Shown here piece by piece: positions 57,578 through 64,000 of a stretch of 64,000 nt of DNA (positions within the stretch are counted from its first letter, which is position 1; each line of letters opens with the position of its first letter). The translations under genes and the position numbers were made by a program. Location of the stretch: the NCBI GenBank assembly GCA_010909165.1, contig MU008159.1, positions 868,001 through 932,000 on the forward strand. Direction: 5' to 3'. The notes below the pieces were generated by a model that saw nothing but the letters and a program-made list of their open reading frames with translations, had not been told where the DNA came from and did not search any database. The DNA comes from Anthoceros angustus (lineage: Eukaryota > Streptophyta > Anthocerotopsida > Anthocerotales > Anthocerotaceae).

Positions 57578-59155
57578 GTTTTACCAGGAAGGTGTGAGGT
57601 GCTTAAGAGTGCGGGGTGTAAGATCTGAGAAATGGCAGTGGAACTCATGCACGATTTGCAAGCCTTGCAGGCTTCCGTGTCCACACCACCATGGTGCCAC
57701 AGTGGGCAGTGGAATGGAGACTCACGGTGAGGAGGCAGGGCTCTGCGCTCCCAGCCGTTGTGAGGCGAGCGATGATCTTTTACCGGTCAGCCAGGCGCAT
57801 GGCGAATCGATTGGAGAGGTTCACAAGTTCGACATGCGGCGAGAGCGAGGTTAGTCTCCATGAGAACCATGCGTAGAAAAGAATTCGCACTCTAGCCAGA
57901 CACTATAGTGAGGGTTAGAAATCTACGGTCGTCATCATCCAGTGCACGGATGACACCGGTAGCGTCGTCTCGATCGGTGGTCTTTGGGCTGTCTTTCTGG
58001 GCCGCAATGTTAAATCTGGAAGTTAAATCGGACTAGGAGGCGGCCGACATAGACATTGCAACTTGTAAACTTTCGGTGGCCCAACAAGCGTCTCTTCCTG
58101 GACATTTTCATCTCCAAAGACCAGTTCTTCTCATCCTCGACTTCCGGGCTTGACAACTTCTTTCGCTTGGCAATTCACTCTTTCTGAAGAGTAAGTTTGT
58201 CGGGACAATGAACTTCAGTTGAAACTCATGGAGCGACAAATACTCAACTTTCTATGCCCTTGTTCCTCACACGAGGATTGTGAGTATGTAATTTCTAGTT
58301 GAAATCAATCGGAGGCTAAACTCTTTGAAGCGAGATCAATAAGTGATCTTGATAGAAGAAGCAACATGGTGCCCCACCACAGTTTTACCAGGAAGGTGTG
58401 AGGTACAAGAGCGGGGTGTAAGATATGTAAATGGCGTAGGAACTCATGCACGATTTGCAAGCCTTGCAGGCTTCCGTGTCCACACCACCATGGTGCCGCA
58501 CACCGTGCCGAATGGAGACTCACAGTGAGGAGGCAGGGCTCTGCGCTCCCGCACGTGTGAGGCAGACGATGATGTCCGACACCGGTCGGGCGTGTTGCAT
58601 GGGCCAGTTGGAGAGGTTCACAAGTTCGACACTGTGGCCAGAGCGAGGTTAGTCTCAGGAACCATGCGTAGAAAAGAATTCGCACTCTAGCCAAGACTAT
58701 AGTGAGGGTTAGAAATCTACGGTCGTCATCATCCGAGACACCCGGATGACACGCGTCGTCTCGATCGGTGGTCTTTGGAGGGTTCTTTGCCGGAACTGCA
58801 ATATTGAACAAATACAGGAAGTTCTGACTAGGAGGCACGACATAGACATTGCAACTTGTAAACTTTCGGTGGCCCAACAAGCGTCTCTTCTGGACATTTT
58901 CATCTCAAAGACCAGTTCTCCTCGACTTCGAGGCTTGACAACTTCTTTCGCTGATAAATTCAACGCGAGAGTAAGTTTGTCGGGACAATGAACATAACAT
59001 GAAACTCATGGAGCGACAAATACTCAACTTTCTATGCCCTTGTTCACACGAGGATTGTGAGTATGTAATTTCTAGTTGAAATCAATCGAGGCTAAACTCT
59101 TTGGTGAGAGATCAATAAGTGATCTTGATAGAAGAAGCAACATGGCGCCCACCAC
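57578..59155. repeat. Tandem duplication of about 0.8 kb inside the CACTA element
   Basis: Unit 1 (57578 to about 58381) and unit 2 (58382 to about 59155) share gttttaccaggaaggtgtga, 'gcaagccttgcaggcttccg', 'gtcgtctcgatcggtggtct', 'cattgcaacttgtaaacttt' and 'ggagcgacaaatactcaact' in the same order. Small indels separate the copies. Short open frames in each unit (57691-57876 and 58446-58652) are homologous but lack known motifs. Confidence 0.85.
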
Positions 59156-60036
59156 AGTTTGCCCACCAGTTCAAATAAGAACGATGTCTTATACATGGAT
59201 GGAATTCGGAAGGTATAAGTTCCTTCCTCTCCCAACCTAGCGGCTCTTGGAGATGCGTTAGTGAATAGCTTACCACATCGAGCAGGGTGAAGAAAATTCA
59301 GTCCCCACATTGTCTTCACATTGTTGGCGCTAAGCGTGTTAGAAAGCGCCAGTTCCTACCTCTTTAACAAGGTCACGAGCAGCTAAGTAAGTGTCACATA
59401 ACGGCCCGACCAGCAATGCACGCCATAACTCTGGACCGGCTCACCGCAAGGTATTCCCACCTCCATTGAGTTTGGGCATCGCGAGGCGTTTCAACCGCCA
59501 ATTTTTGACCACATCTGGGAACTTTACAAGCTGTTAGATTTGAAACAAAGAGTCCATGAAAAATCATGAGACACGAGGATGGGCGGTGATCAGCGGAAAC
59601 CATATTGAACCATACAGGCCAACCAGTGGTGAGTAGAAAAACTCCTACAGAAGCCGGTGAAGGGTACATCAAGGTCAAATCCGAAATGTTGTGCCCACCA
59701 AGATATCCGCATCTAGCGGTGCAACTTGATCATTAAGTTGTTTAATAAAGCTCGTTCACTGATAGCAAAATGAGAATTAGATGGACTTCCAAGTTTTGCT
59801 ATAGCAGAGGAATTCTTCATTCACTTCCATTGGCACCATAGCAGGAACGATAGCTGTATACCTTCCTTCGCATCTTAGGACATTTGAGCCGGCTTTGGCA
59901 TTGATGGAAGTCACCTTTGATGTAAAGCCCAAAGGGAAAATGCCTCCATCAAGCTTTCGCACCACGTTGAAGTGATTAAGCAGCTTGTGGGTGTTCCAAT
60001 GGCTTGATACCATCGGCACATCCACCTTCGAAGTCC

Positions 60037-60076
60037 AAATGCTCTACCAAGCAGTTCCGTGCTTGGTAGAGCATTT
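60037..60076. other. Perfect 17-bp inverted repeat with 6-base loop
   Basis: aaatgctctaccaagca is followed after six bases by its exact reverse complement. The right arm contains TTGGTAGAGCA, as in the D-arm of tRNAs, but no cloverleaf can be drawn around it. Confidence 0.85.
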
Positions 60077-60727
60077 ATATCTCTCTCATTTTTCTTCGGC
60101 CTTCAGTGAGAATTCGTCACCTGACTAACTCAAACCTGTACTTGGCGACAATAAACAATTGATACTGCTGCAACCTCATCATCCCTGCTCTCCCGAATTC
60201 ATCGGCTTCCTTGCAACCATGGACGGATCAGCAGGCACTCTCACTGGCGGACCTTTGCGGCCCCGCTCCTTGGTGGCCAATTCGGGCTTACCACGTGCAC
60301 ACTGCGCCGGTGAGCATCAATCTGTGACACGGCCAATCTGAGCCTTCCATCCATGAGCCACAGCGAAGGCAATTCGAGCACAAGGGCACCTAATCTCCGC
60401 CGCTTCTCCTTCTCCCGGTCCACAGTGTTGACTCCGATTTCGCAAGCACATCCTCCAGCACATTCTGAATTGGCTGCCCTCAGAATCCGCTCAAGGTAGA
60501 TCCGAGCTTAGGTCGGTGCTTGCCGCAAGCACGAACTCCCAGTGTAGACAAGTTTGCGAAGAAAGGATCCTCGAAATACAGGATGCTTGGTGGAAGATGT
60601 CTGTGATCGGCGTGGCAGCGGGGGGCGGGGAGAATGTGTTTTTCAAAGTGATTAATATCTAAAACTACGTTGGCTGTTAAGCAACAATTATTGTTCTAGT
60701 GGCTAGCCTACTTACGTAGGACTGGGC

Positions 60728-60781
60728 GGTTATGTGTTCAAACCTCCTACCCGGCGGTTATGTGTTCAAACCTCCTACCCG
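60728..60781. repeat. Short tandem duplication of about 27 bp
   Basis: The phrase cggttatgtgttcaaacctc plus ctaccc appears twice in a row. Confidence 0.9.
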
Positions 60782-60837
60782 CTGTAATCCATTTTAAATG
60801 TCCTCACCACACTCGGATATGCGAGACCCGTCAGGTC

Positions 60838-61160
60838 AAACGGGGATGCGACTTGACGGAGCCGATCCGTTATGTCTGAACGGAACTGTTAGGATCGGAC
60901 GGAGCCGTTGGGACAGGACAGGCTCCTTATGACAGAACTTGACGGAGCTGTTACCGTTAGGGCTGCACGGAGCCGTTAAGATCGGACGGAGCCGTTGGGA
61001 CGGAAAGGCTCCTTAGGGTCGAATGGGACGGATGGGCTTCTCAGCTCCAAACGAGACAGGATGTGCTCATGATGTGGGGACGGGGCCCGTTGGATTCGGA
61101 CGGCTGCTAAGTTCGACGTTGGAACGGACGGGACCCGTTGGATGCAGATGAAGCCGCGTT
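60838..61160. repeat. Degenerate GACGGAGCCGTT repeat region
   Basis: The motif gacggagccgtt(a/g)gg and near relatives recur many times with irregular spacing just inside the right CACTA end. It may be an additional subterminal repeat set. Confidence 0.7.
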
Positions 61161-61394
61161 AAGTGTATTTCATTGTTTACTAAATATCTGATTAATTATA
61201 CACTATATTGATTAAATATAAAATTAATCATTAAAATTAAAATTATTTGTTAAGAACTAAAATTACTCGTTAAAATTACCCGGACCTAGTGGTACCTAAA
61301 TCCACACCAAAGCGGTATGGCTCAGAACCTAAGAAACAACGCCTTTTCCAACCGTTGTTTTGGGCGTTGTTTTGAGGGGCAAAATGTAGTAGTG

Positions 61395-62230
61395 CGGCTA
61401 TGGTCCCAACATGGAGCGGTGAAGGCCAACTTGCTGCCATTCACAACATATGCAAAGTTGAAGAAAAGTGACAATATGCATTGATTGCCTTGAGGCTGTG
61501 ACTGGTGCCTTGCGGAAGAGGCTGTGCCTCGATTGGGTAAGTGAGGCATGCTAGGTGACTTATTGGTGGGCAATTGCACAGTGGACATGTATGTCAAATG
61601 TGGGGAAGTTGCGAGGGGTTTTGAGCTTGGCCACAAAAGATGTAGTGACATTGAATGCACATGCATAGATTCTTCGTTACCGGTGAGAGGTGTCCCACTA
61701 GGAGTGTTCCCGGACCATCGCAGGGCTAGTTTTGCATGCCCATGCACAACATGCTTGTCAAAGCAAGTTGTGAGAGCAGTGGAGGAAGGAACTTGGAGGC
61801 GGAGGGGGCACCACCATAGAGGACCGGCTCAAAAGATCATGAGGAGACTTGATGCCATGGATCGGGAGATTAAAAGCGGTAGCTTGAAGAAGAGCAGGCT
61901 GAGCTGAGCGATGCCGCAGTCTAAGTTGAGGTGAGCATCAGGGCCTCAAAGACTTATAAAGCGGCGTGGCGTGAAAATCAGTTCTTGGTTTTCTCTTTGG
62001 GCGATACCTCGAATCATGCAGTCTTGTAAGATGAGTACAAAGCTTGCGTCGCAATTTCTTAGAGGATTATGCTCTTACTTGGTGGAGGACTTCGTTGAGA
62101 GCGTAAGACAAGGCAATCCTTGAGCCACAATCTTCACATGGGGCGGACTTCAAGCGTGCAACTCGTTCCAACCCAGCTAATGCGGAGTTTGGCCTTGAAG
62201 GATGCTTATCGTGCGTCTTCAAAATTTTGT
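61395..62230 (+). pseudogene. PPR gene fragment and surrounding relic
   Basis: At about 61545-61660 the plus strand reads LVGNCTVDMYVKCGEVARGF, a clear but eroded PPR helix pair (compare xVGNALVDMYAKCGSLExAR). No other PPR repeats adjoin it in frame. It appears to be a captured or decayed fragment beside the transposon. The rest of the interval is unassigned. Confidence 0.5.
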
Positions 62231-62234
62231 ATTG

Positions 62235-62985
62235 TGACGAAAACCGACTTACTCACACTTCTTCAGTTTCACCGGCCTTGCAAGGGAAAAGAGGGGCTGC
62301 TTTGTCCAAACAAAAGAAAAGTGCTAAAATTCTACCTATGACCGGTGCACAGCTCATGTCTTGATGCTCACTCCGATTCGAGAAAATTAAAAGGCTGCCC
62401 TACGGCCTAGAGTGATAAGTCCCGAACACGCACATTACACACATTGCCACAATCTTGGCGCATACACACAATAGGTCTTTGCATTACGGCCTAGAAATTG
62501 ACAACAACAAAATTGCGTGTTATTGTTCCTCCTAGGGACTTCGACAAGCCTTCCACCGCCGCCTTGGTCTTGTGCTCCATAACCGCCTTGCAACCACCTT
62601 GCGTCGGGATAGTGGGCACCACACTCTTGGTGCATCCTCTTGGATTGGAGTGATCATGTGCTTTCTCCCACGGTGTGTGAGAGGAGACTGGCCCAAGCTT
62701 GGCCATTTTGCGGGTTATTTCCGACTTTCTGTTTAAGGGCATTTTAGTAATTATCGGTACCAAGATTAAACTAAGCTAACAAAACCTACTTGCTAAGCCC
62801 TAGCTTCTAAGAGTTAGTTCCTAGCATCGGTTTCACGTCGGTCGTGCGTCTTCATCATTTGTCGGTATGAAAAACCAAGCTTGCTCACACTTCTTCTGGT
62901 TTCACCGGCCTTGCAAGGGAAAAGAGGGCCTGTCCGAGCCAAACAAAAGAAAAGTGCTAAAATTCTACCTATACCCCGGTGATGG
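62235..62985. repeat. Pair of direct repeats of about 110 bp
   Basis: Copies at about 62235-62345 and 62865-62985 share ctcacacttcttc, 'tttcaccggccttgcaaggg' and 'caaaagaaaagtgctaaaat'. They are 630 bp apart in the same orientation. Confidence 0.8.
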
Positions 62986-63432
62986 GCAGGAAACAATCAA
63001 AAAGAAAGAAACAAGGCATACGCAGCGTCTGAAACAAATGCCACATGGAACCAAGAATGAGGCCAGCAAGAATCCTAGAACTCCTGACCGCATTCACAAT
63101 GGAAAGCACAGGTCGTCTAGCAAACAAAAGGTCCACACAATTCCATCACACCAACATCACATGGTGTAAAATCAAGCAGTCATCCACGCATTTCCAGCAC
63201 ACTTTGCACAATACGAGTTGCTCGAGAGCGACTGCGGCGGAGGGTAAGGCAAAACAAATGAAAACCCCATTGCATCATCCGGAAGCATAAGCTCCTCATC
63301 ATCATCCTCCCACAAACAGCACGGGTAGTGCGGTGGAATCCAGCTGTTGTTATCAACATGGGGTCCAAATTAGGTAAGTGGCGGGCGCAGTTCTTGGTAT
63401 GGTGCAATAGTCCTACCATCGAGCCTGCAAAA

Positions 63433-63938
63433 TCAGCACTCCATTGGGCTAACTTCTCGCACCCTCGGCACATGTCTGCTGCTAGCGATGTCAAGGTGTC
63501 CACAGTTTGCCTTTGCAAGTATCGAAATCCCCAATGAATTTCTTGACTTGGGCTGAATGACCACTGCTGGTGTCGCGCAGTAAGGAATCCGGTCTTGAGC
63601 TATGTTGAGGTTGGCCATAGCCATTGGCATAACTGCCGAAATATGCCGCTCCCCAATCACTCGAGCCCATGTGGCGGGATCATCAATGCACCACCTCAGC
63701 ATCTTCTTAGCTATTGTACTCGTGGCGGCTCACGACCAAAAGCAAGAAGTAAGGGAGAAGTGTGCCAAGGCGCATGTTTACTCATGCGGTAGCCCATAGC
63801 GATGTAGGCGGCATGAGGTCCCAATCCTCCTTTCCACGCAAGCATAACTTTCTCACTTTTGATGGTGGACCATCCTTTCGCCAGCCATCGGCGAGGATGG
63901 TCCACGCTAGTCCGCTTTGTGATCGATAAGCGCAACAT
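63433..63938 (-). mobile_element. Ty3/gypsy-type integrase remnant
   Basis: The minus-strand frame 63711-63938 carries GPHAAYIAMGYRMSKHAP, then SPLLLAFGREP. This matches the end of the retroviral-type integrase core (xxAxxAYNxSxHxxTGxSPxxLxYGREP). The following frame (63433-63702) continues with less recognisable polyprotein-like sequence. Stops and frame changes indicate a decayed copy. The element extends beyond the right edge or is fragmentary. Confidence 0.6.
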
Positions 63939-64000
63939 CTAAAAGGTCACGAAATTCCCTCTAAACTCGAGCCACAGTCGGTCGGGCACTCGGCACGGCT

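Larger units (their letters stand above)
55385..61394. mobile_element. CACTA-like DNA transposon, about 6.0 kb, probably non-autonomous
   Basis: The left end CACTACTACATTT at 55385 matches exactly the reverse complement of the right end at 61382-61394. After a seven-base mismatch block, the two ends again share CAAAACAACG, so 23 of the first 30 positions match. Both ends carry multiple AACAACG/CGTTGTT motifs in direct and inverted orientation (for example 55410-55545 and 61335-61375), like CACTA subterminal transposase-binding sites. I find no three-base target duplication (cct on the left, cgg on the right). The interior has only short, decayed frames, tandem repeats and a 0.8-kb duplication. 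No transposase domain is recognised. Confidence 0.65.

Noticed and set aside
60037-60076. tRNA gene
   Set aside because: Only a D-arm-like string is present. No acceptor, anticodon or T arms can be placed around it.

Overview
The window reads as nuclear DNA of a land plant. The evidence is spliced genes with plant-type protein families (a PLS-class PPR protein with E/E+ motifs, a germin-like protein, plastid-targeted proteins, a plant-type SMUBP2-like helicase, a peroxisomal dienoyl-CoA reductase ending in SKL), GT-AG introns of roughly 60-400 bp, and long AT-rich stretches with CACTA-type DNA transposon ends and minisatellites. The very repetitive PPR gene, a Crinkler-like kinase gene and the short introns suggest a seed-free plant (bryophyte, lycophyte or small-genome fern). 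The exact group is not resolved.

Layout. 1-2.8 kb is repeat-rich non-coding DNA with a 33-bp minisatellite. From 2.8 to 21 kb lies a gene-rich block: an FAD-dependent oxidoreductase (-) shares a short divergent promoter with an intronless APC4 (+). This is followed head-to-tail by an intronless exocyst SEC6 (+), whose 3' end is tandemly duplicated. Then come a ten-exon squalene synthase (-), a gene joining a RING-CH finger to a DUF179/AlgH domain (+), a conserved plastid membrane protein (-) and an unrecognised basic protein with a KEN motif (-). From 21 to 26.6 kb is a repeat island with CACTA-like termini amplified in tandem and several minisatellites.

From 26.7 to 44 kb is a second gene block: an SKA3-like kinetochore gene (+), a SMUBP2-like helicase (-) with many one-base frame breaks at four-base G/C runs, a giant PPR gene (+), a germin-like gene (+), a multi-exon FGGY sugar kinase (+) and a convergent peroxisomal 2,4-dienoyl-CoA reductase (-).

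From 44 to 64 kb is accessory DNA: a cluster of SPOC-like exon copies, including an inverted pair, between two diverged direct repeats; a broken Crinkler/kinase-like gene; a 6-kb CACTA-like element (55385-61394) abutting or cutting that gene; a PPR fragment; and a Ty3/gypsy integrase relic at the right edge.

Most genes are unrelated housekeeping functions. The more unusual items are the RING-CH/DUF179 fusion, the intronless APC4-SEC6 pair, the expanded PPR array with a non-catalytic C-terminus, the SPOC-like cluster and the CACTA insertion. The frame breaks in the GC-rich helicase gene, and the single one in APC4, look more like consensus errors in homopolymers than gene death.
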